Assembly (NCBI GenBank): GCA_031253655.1
Contig: JAIRVY010000049.1
Location: forward strand, 1-40,475
Length of the DNA: 40,475 nt
DNA from: Bacteroidales bacterium
GTDB lineage: Bacteria > Bacteroidota > Bacteroidia > Bacteroidales > WCHB1-69
Direction of reading: 5' to 3'
In this document: piece after piece, positions 14,726-23,900 of the stretch
Numbering within the stretch: position 1 is the first letter of the stretch
Layout: each line of letters starts with the position of its first letter
The notes under the pieces: model-generated
The model's database searches: none
Told to the model about the DNA's origin: nothing
The model's input: the letters and a program-made list of their open reading frames with translations, nothing else
Translations under genes and position numbers: made by a program

Positions 14726-15740
14726 TTAAGAACGTAAATTTGTCGAAGTTTTTCAGGGCGATGCTGGTGCCTCGGGCTACCGCTTTTAGGGGGTCTTCGG
14801 CAACGTGTACTTTAAGTTTGGTTTTTTTGGCAATACGTCTGTCTAATCCTCTTAATAATGAGCCACCACCTGCCATATAGATACCGGTTTTGTAAATATC
14901 GGCAGAGAGTTCCGAAGGAGTATTTTCCAGCGCATTAATAACAGCAGCCTCAATTTTCGAGATGGAGCGGTCTAAAGCCTGCGCAATTTCTTGGTAACTT
15001 ACTTTCACGGCAATAGGAATTCCCTGCAATAAATCGCGTCCATACATTTCATAGTCTTCCGGTGGATTTTCTAAATCTTCAACGGCAGAACCTACGTGAA
15101 TTTTCACTTGTTCTGCAGTGGCTTCACCAATAGCGATATTGTGTTTCTTGCGCATAAAATCCATAATATCGTATGTAAATTCGTCTCCTGCAACTTTAAT
15201 AGATTTGCTGGTAACGATTCCACCCAGTGCCAACACTGCTATTTCACTGGTGCCGCCGCCAATGTCAATAATCATATTCCCATTGGCATCCAACACATCA
15301 ATACCAATACCAATCGCCGCCGCCATCGGTTCGTGAATCATTCTTACCTCTTTTGCACCTGATTGCTCTGCTGAGTCGCGCACGGCACGCTCTTCCACTT
15401 CGGTAATTCCGGATGGGATACAAATTACCATTTTCAAAGCAGGAGGAAAGAGAATCCCTTTGTTTCCGGTCATCTTGATAAACTCACGGAGCATCATCTC
15501 AGTAGATTGAAAATCTGCGATAACGCCATCCTTCAGCGGACGGATAGTTTGAATATTCTCGTGGGTTTTGCCGTGCATATAAAGCGCTTTTTTTCCAACG
15601 GCAATTACGCGGCGAGTGGCTCTATCTAACGCAATGATGGAGGGTTCATCAACCACCACTTTATCATTATGTAATATCACAGTATTTGCTGTTCCCAAGT
15701 CAATAGCAAGTTCTTTGGTAAAAAAAGAAAATAATCCCAT
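14718..15740 (-). CDS. mreB: Rod shape-determining actin homologue MreB
   Basis: MreB forms membrane-bound filaments that guide cell-wall elongation. The 340-residue protein begins with the membrane-associating segment MGLFSFFTKELAIDLGTANTV, containing the phosphate-1 loop DLGTANT. Later motifs are the phosphate-2 region IIDIGGGTSEIAVLALGG, MIHEPMAAAIGIG and the adenosine motif YMAGGGSLLRGL, all canonical. The ATG at 15740 is the natural start. mreC, mreD and pbp2, often downstream of mreB, are absent; kamD lies convergent and overlaps the mreB stop by 8 bp. The 92-bp upstream gap is shared with a divergent SPOR-domain gene. Confidence 0.97.
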   Translation of the reverse strand: MGLFSFFTKELAIDLGTANTVILHNDKVVVDEPSIIALDRATRRVIAVGKKALYMHGKTHENIQTIRPLKDGVIADFQSTEMMLREFIKMTGNKGILFPPALKMVICIPSGITEVEERAVRDSAEQSGAKEVRMIHEPMAAAIGIGIDVLDANGNMIIDIGGGTSEIAVLALGGIVTSKSIKVAGDEFTYDIMDFMRKKHNIAIGEATAEQVKIHVGSAVEDLENPPEDYEMYGRDLLQGIPIAVKVSYQEIAQALDRSISKIEAAVINALENTPSELSADIYKTGIYMAGGGSLLRGLDRRIAKKTKLKVHVAEDPLKAVARGTSIALKNFDKFTFLIK

Positions 15741-15768
15741 AATATTCTAACTTTTTATGTTTAGACTG

Positions 15769-15776
15769 CGAAAATA
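15769..15776 (-). promoter_or_regulatory. Possible -7 box for mreB
   Basis: The minus strand reads TATTTTCG, seven of eight to TAnnTTTG and followed by CA. The same TTTCG variant occurs before gldD. It is 28 bp from the mreB ATG. Confidence 0.3.
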
Positions 15777-15807
15777 TAAAAATATAGGTTGTTTGTCATT
15801 CTTTTAT

Positions 15808-15815
15808 TATTTTTG
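15808..15815 (+). promoter_or_regulatory. -7 box for the SPOR-domain gene
   Basis: TATTTTTG is an exact TAnnTTTG match followed by CC, 17 bp before the ATG at 15833. TTG or TTTG triplets upstream (15788-15795) are closer than the 19-23 bp seen elsewhere. Confidence 0.45.
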
Positions 15816-15832
15816 CCATCTATTTGGTTTGT

Positions 15833-16225
15833 ATGAAACAATTTTTGCTTCTTTTTCTCATCCTCTTTGTAACAAGCTTAATTTGGGCACAGAAAAATGT
15901 AGCCTATAATATTGAGCCCGGAATTAATAACACTGAGCAACAATATCTTGAATCTTGTAAAAAGATAAAAAGAATTGATGGTTTTCGTATTCAGATTATC
16001 TCTTTTTCGGGGGTTAATTCTAAAACAATGATTGAACAGACTGCGGAACAATTTAGACAGCATTTTCCGGAAATACCCTTTCATATTTCTTATTTTGAGC
16101 CCAATTTCAGATTAAGAGTGGGAAACTTCAGAACAAAAATAGAGGCATATAAAGCCTTACAGAAAATATCTAATATTTTTTCCGGTGCTTTTGTGCTGAA
16201 AGACCAGATAGATATTGAACGGTAA
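15833..16225 (+). CDS. SPOR-domain exported protein
   Basis: The 130-residue protein has a signal peptide (1-20, ending LIWAQ) and a SPOR domain over about 48-128 (DGFRIQIISFSG, then FRLRVGNFRTKIEAYKALQ and GAFVLKDQI). SPOR domains bind glycan strands stripped of stem peptides, often at the division site, so a periplasmic or outer-membrane wall-binding role fits. I use the ATG at 15833; an upstream in-frame TTG would add three residues and lies too close to the promoter. It is divergent from mreB and convergent with purA (18 bp between stops). Family call is good; specific role unknown. Confidence 0.85.
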   Translation: MKQFLLLFLILFVTSLIWAQKNVAYNIEPGINNTEQQYLESCKKIKRIDGFRIQIISFSGVNSKTMIEQTAEQFRQHFPEIPFHISYFEPNFRLRVGNFRTKIEAYKALQKISNIFSGAFVLKDQIDIER

Positions 16226-16243
16226 TAATAAATGCCATTCCCC

Positions 16244-17515
16244 CTAATGTCTGATTATCGTTTGCTCTCTATCAGGACCTATTGAGAGGGTAGTTATCGG
16301 CACTCCGGTTTCCTGTTCGATGAAACTTACAAACTTTTTAAAGGTTTGCGGTAAGAGTTCATAATCATTTTGTACGGAAAGATTTTGTTTCCATCCCTTA
16401 AACTCCTTGTAAACCGGTTTTATTTCAGTAGTAAAATCCGGAGGAAACTTTTGTGTGGTTTCTTTTCCTATTTTATAGTGGGTACAAACTTTAATAGAGT
16501 CAAAATTATCCATCACATCGGCTTTGGTGAGCACTATTTCTGTAACGCCATTTATCATAATGGAGTATTTGAGTGCAACCAAATCGAGCCATCCGCAGCG
16601 GCGAGAGCGACCGGTAGTTGAGCCAAATTCGTGTCCCTGTTTTCTAAGTTGTTCTCCGGTTTCGTCAAACAATTCCGTAGGAAATGGTCCGCTTCCCACG
16701 CGGGTACAGTATGCTTTTACAATTCCTATAACTCGTCCGGTTTGGCTTGGTGCAATGCCTAATCCTGTGCAGGCACCGGCAGCTACTGTGTTCGAAGAGG
16801 TTACGAAAGGGTAGGAACCAAAATCAACATCCAGCAGAGTACCTTGTGCGCCTTCTGCCAACACTTTTTTACCCGTTTTCAAATAATCGTTAATCTCATA
16901 TTCACAATCCACAAAGTTAAAACGCAGTAAGGTTTGCAAAGAATTAAACCACTCTGTGAAAACGGTTGTCATATCCTCCTTTGGTTTAAAACCGTTCTTA
17001 ATCAACGTATCGGCGTGTTTTTTGTAGAGTTCTGAGAATTTATCCAAGTAATTGGGGGTAATAACATCTCCGATTCGGTAGCCGTTTCGTGCCACTTTGT
17101 CGGTATAGGTTGGTCCAATTCCTTTCAAAGTAGAGCCAATTTTTTGTTCTCCTTTCTGTTCTTCCAGCATAGCATCGAGCCATTTATGTGTAGGCAGAAT
17201 AAGGTGTGCTTTTTTTGAAATAAAGAGGTTTTTCACGGGGTCAACTCCAATTTTTTCCAGCGCTTCTATCTCTTTTTGAAACACCACGGGGTCAATCACT
17301 ACGCCGTTTCCGATGATATTTACTTTGTCGTTGTGAAAAATTCCGGAAGGGATAGTGTGTAATACATGTTTAATTCCGTTAAATTCGAGGGTATGGCCGG
17401 CATTGGGGCCACCTTGAAAGCGCGCAATAACATCGTAGTGCGGCGTAAATACGTCCACCACTTTGCCTTTGCCCTCGTCGCCCCATTGTAGCCCAAGAAG
17501 AATGTCTAATTTCAT
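16244..17515 (-). CDS. purA: Adenylosuccinate synthetase
   Basis: PurA joins IMP and aspartate using GTP, the first committed step to AMP. The protein has 423 residues, the usual length. Asp13 and His41, the catalytic pair, are present in QWGDEGKGK (10-18) and GGPNAGHTLEFNG (35-47). Also visible: KGIGPTYTDKVAR, LLDVDFGSYPFVTSSNT, GIVKAYCTRVGSGPFPTEL, GRSRRCGWLDL and the GTP-site TKADVMD. The ATG is at 17515. Immediately upstream is a four-unit 9-bp tandem array (17527-17562), so the promoter must lie beyond or inside that array. Confidence 0.98.
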   Translation of the reverse strand: MKLDILLGLQWGDEGKGKVVDVFTPHYDVIARFQGGPNAGHTLEFNGIKHVLHTIPSGIFHNDKVNIIGNGVVIDPVVFQKEIEALEKIGVDPVKNLFISKKAHLILPTHKWLDAMLEEQKGEQKIGSTLKGIGPTYTDKVARNGYRIGDVITPNYLDKFSELYKKHADTLIKNGFKPKEDMTTVFTEWFNSLQTLLRFNFVDCEYEINDYLKTGKKVLAEGAQGTLLDVDFGSYPFVTSSNTVAAGACTGLGIAPSQTGRVIGIVKAYCTRVGSGPFPTELFDETGEQLRKQGHEFGSTTGRSRRCGWLDLVALKYSIMINGVTEIVLTKADVMDNFDSIKVCTHYKIGKETTQKFPPDFTTEIKPVYKEFKGWKQNLSVQNDYELLPQTFKKFVSFIEQETGVPITTLSIGPDREQTIIRH

Positions 17516-17526
17516 ATTGTCAGAAC

Positions 17527-17562
17527 TGTAATTTGTGTGATTTTTGTGATTAGTGTAATTAA
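17527..17562. repeat. 9-bp tandem array upstream of purA
   Basis: Four back-to-back 9-bp units: TGTAATTTG, TGTGATTTT, TGTGATTAG, TGTAATTAA. They occupy the purA leader, 12 bp before its ATG. Related TGTGATT-type arrays are, from memory, frequent between genes in Bacteroidota. Confidence 0.75.
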
Positions 17563-17605
17563 TATTATTTCAATTAGCGGTGTAAAAATATAATATTATT
17601 CAATT

Positions 17606-17635
17606 ATTCATAACGCCTCAAACTAATTTTTAACC
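17606..17635. repeat. 30-bp dispersed repeat, copy 2
   Basis: Matches 98-127 at 29 of 30 bases, same orientation. It lies in the gap between hydE (stop at 17666) and purA. Unlike copy 1 it is not next to the REP-like palindrome. Confidence 0.6.
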
Positions 17636-17665
17636 AATAATCATATTAATCAAATTTATCACAGT

Positions 17666-18697
17666 CTAATAGTCTCCTCTTTCGTGTACCAATTTATATC
17701 CGATAGCTGCCATACTTTCGGCCAAATTAGCAACGCCTTCTGCAGTTTCCAATCCTGTGGCTATTTTGTTGTTATACAGGTTATACTGTTTTCTTACATG
17801 AGGAGGTGAAAGGTTGGGCATTATAACATTGGCTCCTGCTAATACTGCTTTTTCGCGCCCTTTTGGGTCAAGAGTGCCCAACGCTGTTGTAGCCGGAAGG
17901 AGAACCTTTGGAAGCAAAAGTCGGGAAAGGGCTAACAAAAACAGGGTAAGTTCTACATTTCCTGCAGGAGAACCTGAAAAAGGAGTATCTTTATGGGGAA
18001 TAAACGGACCAATCCCCAACATTTGGGGCTTAAAATCCGTAATAAATATCAAATCTTCGGCCAAATTCTCTATGGTTTGGTAGGGAGAGCCTACCATAAA
18101 TCCTGTTCCTGTCTGAAATCCAATATTTTTCAGGTTAATTAAACATTGTTTTCGGGGAATATTCGACAAGTTATTGGGATGCAATTTACCGTAGTGGTCC
18201 CCATTAGACGTTTCGTGGCGCAGTAGATAGCGGTCAACACCGGCTTTCTTAAATGCTAAGTAGGATTCATAACTTCTCTCACCCACGGAGAGCGTGAGTG
18301 CATTGTCGGGGTATTTATTTTTGATTTCGTAAATAATCTCCAACATTTTTTCATCGGTAAAATACGGATCTTCGCCACCTTGCAGCACAAAAGTTCTGAA
18401 TCCCAATTCGTTTCCAATCCTACAACATTCTAATATATCCTTTTTAAAGAGGCGATAGCGTATTGTTTTTTTATTTCCTGCTCGAATACCACAATAAAAA
18501 CAGTTGTTTTTACAATAATTTGTAAATTCAATTAATCCGCGGGCAAATACTTTGTTTTCAAAATATTGTAAAGAGATTTCGCGTGCTTTTTCAAAAGCAT
18601 AATCAATAGTTTCTTTATTTCTGTTTTTAAGTAAAAAAAACCATTCTTCTTTTTGAAGAATGGATTTTTGGAAAAGTTTATTAATAAGAATTTTCAC
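17666..18697 (-). CDS. hydE: [FeFe]-hydrogenase H-cluster radical SAM maturase HydE
   Basis: HydE is one of three maturases (HydE, HydF, HydG) that build the diiron part of the hydrogenase H-cluster. The 343-residue protein has the radical SAM motif CKNNCFYC (Cys62, Cys66, Cys69) in the HydE-specific context ARGLIEFTNYC, plus FVLQGGEDP, LSVGERSYE, YLLRHETSN and TGFMVGSPYQT, which fit HydE better than the related BioB or PylB. The region where some HydE proteins have a second, dispensable cluster (RKQYNLYNNKI) has no Cys. HydF, HydG and the hydrogenase are not in the window. It follows the HIT gene by 33 bp but has its own promoter. Confidence 0.92.
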   Translation of the reverse strand: MKILINKLFQKSILQKEEWFFLLKNRNKETIDYAFEKAREISLQYFENKVFARGLIEFTNYCKNNCFYCGIRAGNKKTIRYRLFKKDILECCRIGNELGFRTFVLQGGEDPYFTDEKMLEIIYEIKNKYPDNALTLSVGERSYESYLAFKKAGVDRYLLRHETSNGDHYGKLHPNNLSNIPRKQCLINLKNIGFQTGTGFMVGSPYQTIENLAEDLIFITDFKPQMLGIGPFIPHKDTPFSGSPAGNVELTLFLLALSRLLLPKVLLPATTALGTLDPKGREKAVLAGANVIMPNLSPPHVRKQYNLYNNKIATGLETAEGVANLAESMAAIGYKLVHERGDY

Positions 18698-18725
18698 AAG
18701 TGGGTTGTGTTATTTGAAAAAAGTG

Positions 18726-18759
18726 CAAAGTTAAAGATTTAGAATAATAGTTTTTGCAA
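18726..18759 (-). promoter_or_regulatory. hydE promoter (-7 and -33 boxes)
   Basis: The minus strand reads TAACTTTG at 18733-18726, an exact TAnnTTTG, followed by CA, with a TTG at 18759-18757, 23 bp upstream. The -33 part lies inside the 3' end of the HIT gene. The -7 box is 28 bp from the hydE ATG. Confidence 0.5.
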
Positions 18760-19123
18760 TCTCTTTAAACTCCTCATCGGTAAATCTCATACTCTCTTTC
18801 CCGTGGTTCATATCACCCTCTACTTTAATAGGAATTAGATGGATGTGGGTATGAGGAACCTCCAAACCAATGACTTTAACACCTATTCTTTCGCAAGGAA
18901 TCGACTTTTTTAGTGCTATGGCAATTTTTTTTGCAAAAAGTATTAATCCGCACAGTTGTGCATCAGAGAGGTCAAAGATATAGTCGTTTTGAATTTTAGG
19001 GATTACCAAAGTATGTCCTTTTGAAGAGGGACGAATATCTAAGAAAGCGAAATAACCATCATCTTCTGCAATTTTATAGCAAGGAATATTGCCTTTAATA
19101 ATTTTAGAAAAAATAGTTTCCAT
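18731..19123 (-). CDS. HIT-family nucleotide-binding protein
   Basis: HIT proteins hydrolyse or transfer nucleotidyl groups, typically adenosine phosphoramidates. Starting at the ATG at 19123 (METIFSKIIKGNIPCYKIAE) the protein has 130 residues, the normal size; the frame continues 33 codons upstream but only by overlapping greA. It has FLDIRPSSKGHTLVIPK (28-43) and the catalytic histidine triad HTHIHLIP (91-98), with His91, His93 and His95. The start lies one base after the greA stop, so the pair is likely translationally coupled. greA followed by a HIT gene is a conserved order in Bacteroidota as I recall it. Substrate is not known. Confidence 0.93.
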   Translation of the reverse strand: METIFSKIIKGNIPCYKIAEDDGYFAFLDIRPSSKGHTLVIPKIQNDYIFDLSDAQLCGLILFAKKIAIALKKSIPCERIGVKVIGLEVPHTHIHLIPIKVEGDMNHGKESMRFTDEEFKEIAKTIILNL

Positions 19124-19124
19124 A

Positions 19125-19598
19125 TTATCTTGAAATGTTAATAATTTTAAATTGTAAAGTTCCGGCGGGTGCCTGTATTGTTGCAATATCCTTTTTCTTT
19201 TTTCCAAGCAAACCTTTTGCAATAGGAGAATTAATTGAAATTTTTCCTATTTTAAAATCAGCTTCCGGTTCGGGAACAATGGTATAGGTCATTTCCATAT
19301 TATTGGAAAGATTTCGAATAGTAACAATTGAGTAGATTAATATTGTTGAGGTATCTATTTTCGATTCATCCAAGATTCTTGCATTCGCAATAATATCTTT
19401 TAATTTTCCTATTTTCAGTTCCAGCATTCCCTGCGCTTCCTTAGCGGCGTCATACTCTGCGTTTTCCGAAAGGTCGCCTTTATCTCTGGCTTCTGCAATT
19501 GCTTTGGAAATTTTGAGTCTTTCAACTGTTTCAAGGCTGTAGAGTTCTTTTTTCAGAGCCTCTAAACTTTCTACTGAGTAGTACTTAACTTTGTTCAT
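19125..19598 (-). CDS. greA: Transcription elongation factor GreA
   Basis: GreA enters the RNA polymerase secondary channel and stimulates cleavage of the transcript in backtracked complexes. The 157-residue protein has the N-terminal coiled-coil with the tip motif ARDKGDLSENAEYDAAKE (37-54), including acidic residues Asp42 and Glu45 that hold the catalytic metal. The C-terminal domain shows YTIVPEPEADFKIGKISINSPIAKGLLGKK, typical of GreA. The ATG is at 19598. It lies downstream of the terminator of the PorV-like gene and upstream of the HIT gene. Confidence 0.96.
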   Translation of the reverse strand: MNKVKYYSVESLEALKKELYSLETVERLKISKAIAEARDKGDLSENAEYDAAKEAQGMLELKIGKLKDIIANARILDESKIDTSTILIYSIVTIRNLSNNMEMTYTIVPEPEADFKIGKISINSPIAKGLLGKKKKDIATIQAPAGTLQFKIINISR

Positions 19599-19633
19599 AA
19601 TTATAATATTGTAAAAGGATTTTGTAAAAAAGA

Positions 19634-19666
19634 AATTAAAGAGGCTTATTTTAAGCCTCTTTAATT
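19634..19666 (-). terminator. Terminator of the receptor / giant protein / PorV operon
   Basis: A perfect 15-bp stem (19634-19648 with 19652-19666, core AAAGAGGCTTA) with a 3-base loop is followed on the minus strand by TTTCTTTTTTAC. It sits 26 bp after the stop of the PorV-like gene and separates that operon from greA. Confidence 0.85.
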
Positions 19667-19691
19667 TATTGATAAAGATGGAAATTAGTTC

Positions 19692-20876
19692 TTACAAGCT
19701 GAGTTTCACACCAATGTAGTGGTTTCCTTTGCAGTAATTTGTAAACCTATAAGCATAATCAAACAAGAGTATTCTATCTCCTTTTCCTTTTTTTGCTAAA
19801 GGGACACCTACAGTAACCCCGGCGCTTGGTCCCAGAAACAAACAATCTTGGTTCACATAAAGTCTGTCTTTCCCATCCACATTTCTTGTAGTGATACTTT
19901 CGAGAACGTAGCCGGCCCGCACTTGAAAATATTGCATAAACCCATATTCAAGACCTAATGCAAAATTATCTCTGGAATAAGCATTAGCAATAAAAGAACC
20001 GGCTAAAGTAATACGGTGCAATGCTTGCGCGCGCGTTAATCCTTCAAGTTTTTTGTCCTCTTTCGACATTTGTTGGTAACCTTCGGGGAAGATGAGAAAA
20101 TCGTAAGAAACACCAATAGTTAATAAAGCAGGTAGTTCAAAGTCTGCTACACGGCTTTGAAAAGTACTTAAATAGTCAAGATAATCCGGAACTACTCTTG
20201 CGGAAAGTCCATCTCCTTTATAAGACATTGGCAGTCCTAAATTTCTAAGAGCAACACCGATTTTAAAATTGTCGTAAGGACCGGAAAGGTACTGTACGCC
20301 AATGTCAATAGCAGCTCCTGTAGCTTGAACATAAGAATTACTTTCATTAACAAGTTTTACAGAGATACCTCCGTGAATAAATTTGTTAAAAGATTTAGCG
20401 TAGTGAATTCCAATGAAGTTTTGTTTTGGTGCGAAGATTGAACCGTCTCCATCCGGCTCATTCTCATTAGTTGCGAGAATGTCACCAAATCCCATGGAAA
20501 AAACAGAGATGGCAATAGTACCTAAATCTGTTTTTCGTCCGGTTTCTTTATTTTTTGCTGTTAATCCCTGAGCAACACCGAATGCCGTAATGCCAATGCC
20601 GGTTTGTCCTCCGGAAAGAAATTGGGTTCTGGAAAACGCAATATCGGTTTTTTTTGTAAAGGCTAAGCCTGCAATATTACTGAATATCGATTCTAAACCA
20701 CGTGTTTCTGCTACACCACAAGAGCCCCACCCTGCTGAGCGTGCCCATGGGTCATTAAGAAGGTGTTGTGCTCCGGACTGACCCGAACGGTCTCTGTTTC
20801 CAGCCATAGCAGTGAAAGCCACGGCGAAGCATCCAAGCATGATGCAAATTAGTAATGTTTTGTTATATTTTTTCAT
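19692..20876 (-). CDS. PorV/PorQ-family outer membrane protein
   Basis: The 394-residue protein has a signal peptide (1-25, ending AMAG) and the family's opening block GAQHLLNDPWARSAGWGSCG, then SIFSNIAGLAF, and repeating amphipathic strands ending IGVKLSL with a hydrophobic terminal residue, as expected of an outer-membrane barrel. PorV in the type IX system receives cargo at the outer membrane and carries it to the PorU sortase; PorQ-like and other relatives are less well defined. It is the last gene of a three-gene run (36 bp after the giant protein, followed by a strong terminator), so a role in export or anchoring of that protein is likely. It is probably a paralogue rather than the main PorV, since no other core T9SS gene is near. 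Confidence 0.8.
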   Translation of the reverse strand: MKKYNKTLLICIMLGCFAVAFTAMAGNRDRSGQSGAQHLLNDPWARSAGWGSCGVAETRGLESIFSNIAGLAFTKKTDIAFSRTQFLSGGQTGIGITAFGVAQGLTAKNKETGRKTDLGTIAISVFSMGFGDILATNENEPDGDGSIFAPKQNFIGIHYAKSFNKFIHGGISVKLVNESNSYVQATGAAIDIGVQYLSGPYDNFKIGVALRNLGLPMSYKGDGLSARVVPDYLDYLSTFQSRVADFELPALLTIGVSYDFLIFPEGYQQMSKEDKKLEGLTRAQALHRITLAGSFIANAYSRDNFALGLEYGFMQYFQVRAGYVLESITTRNVDGKDRLYVNQDCLFLGPSAGVTVGVPLAKKGKGDRILLFDYAYRFTNYCKGNHYIGVKLSL

Positions 20877-20912
20877 AATCTTAATATTTTAATGTTACTA
20901 ACAAAAATGTGA

Positions 20913-23900
20913 TTAGAATTGATTCAAGTCTGTTTGCCGCATTGTACAGAAGAATTTCAGTACTCTTTCGCCAATACCGGGGCAGTTTACATGTATAATA
21001 TATACACCACTTGCAATGGGTATATTTGCATAATTCTTCAAATCCCAGTTAACAAAAGCAGTTTCACTATCTCCTTTAGTTAGTGTTCGTATCAAAATTC
21101 CACTTACTGTGAAAATATTGATAGTTACTTGAGCATTATTTTTCAAATCTGTAGGCAAATTAGTTATTTTAACCATTGTAGTAAGTGCGTTTCTTTCATA
21201 AGTATCGAAACATAGATAAGGATTGGGAACAATATTAATATTATCCAGAATAGAGTTATATACTCTCGTATCTTCTAATGTTGGTTCCATACCTTTTGTA
21301 GAGAGTTTGTAAATTGGGAAACCTTGATATTTAATACACTCATCGGGAAGGGGGGGGTAATCTTTACTCCTTTCCTCAGGAGAGTCGTACCATCTTGAAG
21401 TATATCTCATATAGGGACGAGTAACGCGGATTTTGTAGGTTACATCACAACTTAACCATTTGCTTTTCAGTTCCGAGTCGTCAGGTTGCATTGGTATATG
21501 AGTGTACATAACATTATTATATACCTGCATTTTAGTATTCTTATGAGCCACAATGTCATCTTCTATTTTTGGTATTGATTTAAATTTTTGTACCAACCAA
21601 CGACATTCATCATACGGACCACAATCATAATAGGGAAACTTTTTATCTTTATCCAAATAGCCATTACACTTATTGTCGTCATGCTTAATACCCCAATCTC
21701 TACCTACAAGTGTGATAGTTGAGTCACTAAGGTTAAAATTACGTTTAAAACCTCTTAAGAAATTGTTGGGTAATGTAAACGAAGAGCCTGTAACGGAAAC
21801 ATTTGTGACAGAGGTGCTGTTAATCAAATAGAAAGCAGAGCACGTATTTCCTGAACTATTACAAACATATACATAGTGCATTCCTCCCCAAACTCTTTGA
21901 ACTCCCAATTCTTCCAATGCTGCAGGTCCTATATACGGATTTTGATAATACATATCGTACTCTGTTTTCGTCATAGTTGTTCCTGCTTCAATAGTATAGT
22001 TTCCGATTTGCGCATCTTGTGTAAATATAGCATAGGTTGAGGTAGGGTTAAATATCATATCACTTCCGTTTACGAGATCACCAAATTGTTTTAGGGTAAT
22101 ATCTGAATTTTCGGAAAACATAATATTAAGACGTTCGCCTGTTTCAATATTTACGGCATATCCGGGGAACCATCCCATCCCTTCGTCACCATTAGGACCG
22201 AATCCATCTTTAGAGTTATCCCGTTTTCCTTCTTTGTCCACAGATTTTGCTTTTCTCGGTTCATTCTTCATTGCGCCTCCCTCCGATTTGGTAAAATCAC
22301 CACACGCCTCTAAAACAATGCTTCTTGTCCATAAAGATTTATCCGGGGTAAGAACAATATTAACAGAATACAAGTTAGTCATTGTTTGATTATATCCCGG
22401 TTGAAATTCCTGAGAAGTAATTCCATTATAAGGTCGAGAAGCGTTTTTTCCAAGTCCGAAATCATAGTAGTTATATTGTCCCCGACCAAAACTTACGTTA
22501 GGAGAATAACTCATTTTCGGAGAATTAAAAGAAGGAACTTCCAGTTTGTATAACGCCCTATTAGCACCGGTTCCGGTAATTGTATCAAACGTTGCTTCAG
22601 GGAGTGTATATTTCGCCTGTGGGCCTCCGTCATAAGGTGAGGTTAACACGTATGGCGCCCATGTTCCACCACAAAGTGTACCAAATTTTCCTTCATAATC
22701 TTTGAAAGCACGATCAACATACTGCGATACCGGGTCATCACATATACTTTTCGAAGGGAAGAAAAAGTCTTCCAGTTTTGCAAGGTCAAAGTTATTTCGA
22801 GTATGCACAATATTAAATTCGTCATGTCCCGCATAGTTGTCATCTCCCCACTTATCAAAATATTTATTTCCTGCACGTATCCAGTTTGAAGGGAGATTCG
22901 TATTATCATCAACTAATCCGGTAATCCAGGGGCTTCCATTATTTTCAAAAATAATATCATTCTGAATATCAATTTTTTCACTTTGGCAAAACGCAAATTT
23001 TATTCTAAACATATTATCTTGATAAGTAGTATCAACAGAAGTTATTTCGTCAGTTAATGGATTTTTTGTAATATGTCTATAGTTCACCAAGATTTTATCC
23101 CAGTGTTTGAGAGTTAGCGGGTCTTTTGTAGTAAAATCGGCATTTTTAATTGCTATTGAAATACCTAACGGGAAAATGATTTGTTCATAATAACCTCCTA
23201 TTCCGGTTTGTGCTTTGAACTCTCTTATGGGTATTTCTATTCCATCCCCTTCTTTAGTGAATAAACCTGCTTTAATAATTTCTTCATCTGGAACAGATTG
23301 GTTGATGGAAAGTATCCAGAATGCGTTATTTCCAACATCTTGTCTATTTTTCTGATTCTTAGAAACAATCGTATCGTGTCTAAACATCGCCGAATCAATG
23401 ATGACAAGCGTATAATCAAACGGTTTAACACGCAGCGGGTCAACTACTTTAATATTAAGTGGTCCTGCATTTTTTTCATATTGAATTTCTCTAACTCTAT
23501 AGTCTCCTTTATCACCACCTCTAGCAATTTTTTCCATCGTTTCTTTTGAAATATCAAGTGCATTTCCACCATTACCTTGTCCATCAATACGGGTAATTAT
23601 CGGAATATTTCCATAATTACTATTTAAAGTAAGTCCTCCCCCATGCACTGTTGGCGGATGAGGTATAGCCTTGATGGGCGTTACGGATTTTCCTTCCGGG
23701 GTTTTTCTGCCTCTTAAATACGGGAGTTTATTACCCCATAGTCCATCCGGATTATCTTCATCAACAGAGAAAGGAAGGTATTCATTATAGGCATACGCTA
23801 CAGCAATAAAATAGTAGGTTTTATAATTCACTAATAACTCATTGGAAAAAGCGTCTCTTGTAAATTCGAAAGTATGCTCTATACCTGTGTTGGTACCGGC

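Noticed and set aside
19124-19222. 33-codon extension of the HIT gene
   Set aside because: It lies wholly inside greA in another frame and lacks HIT similarity.
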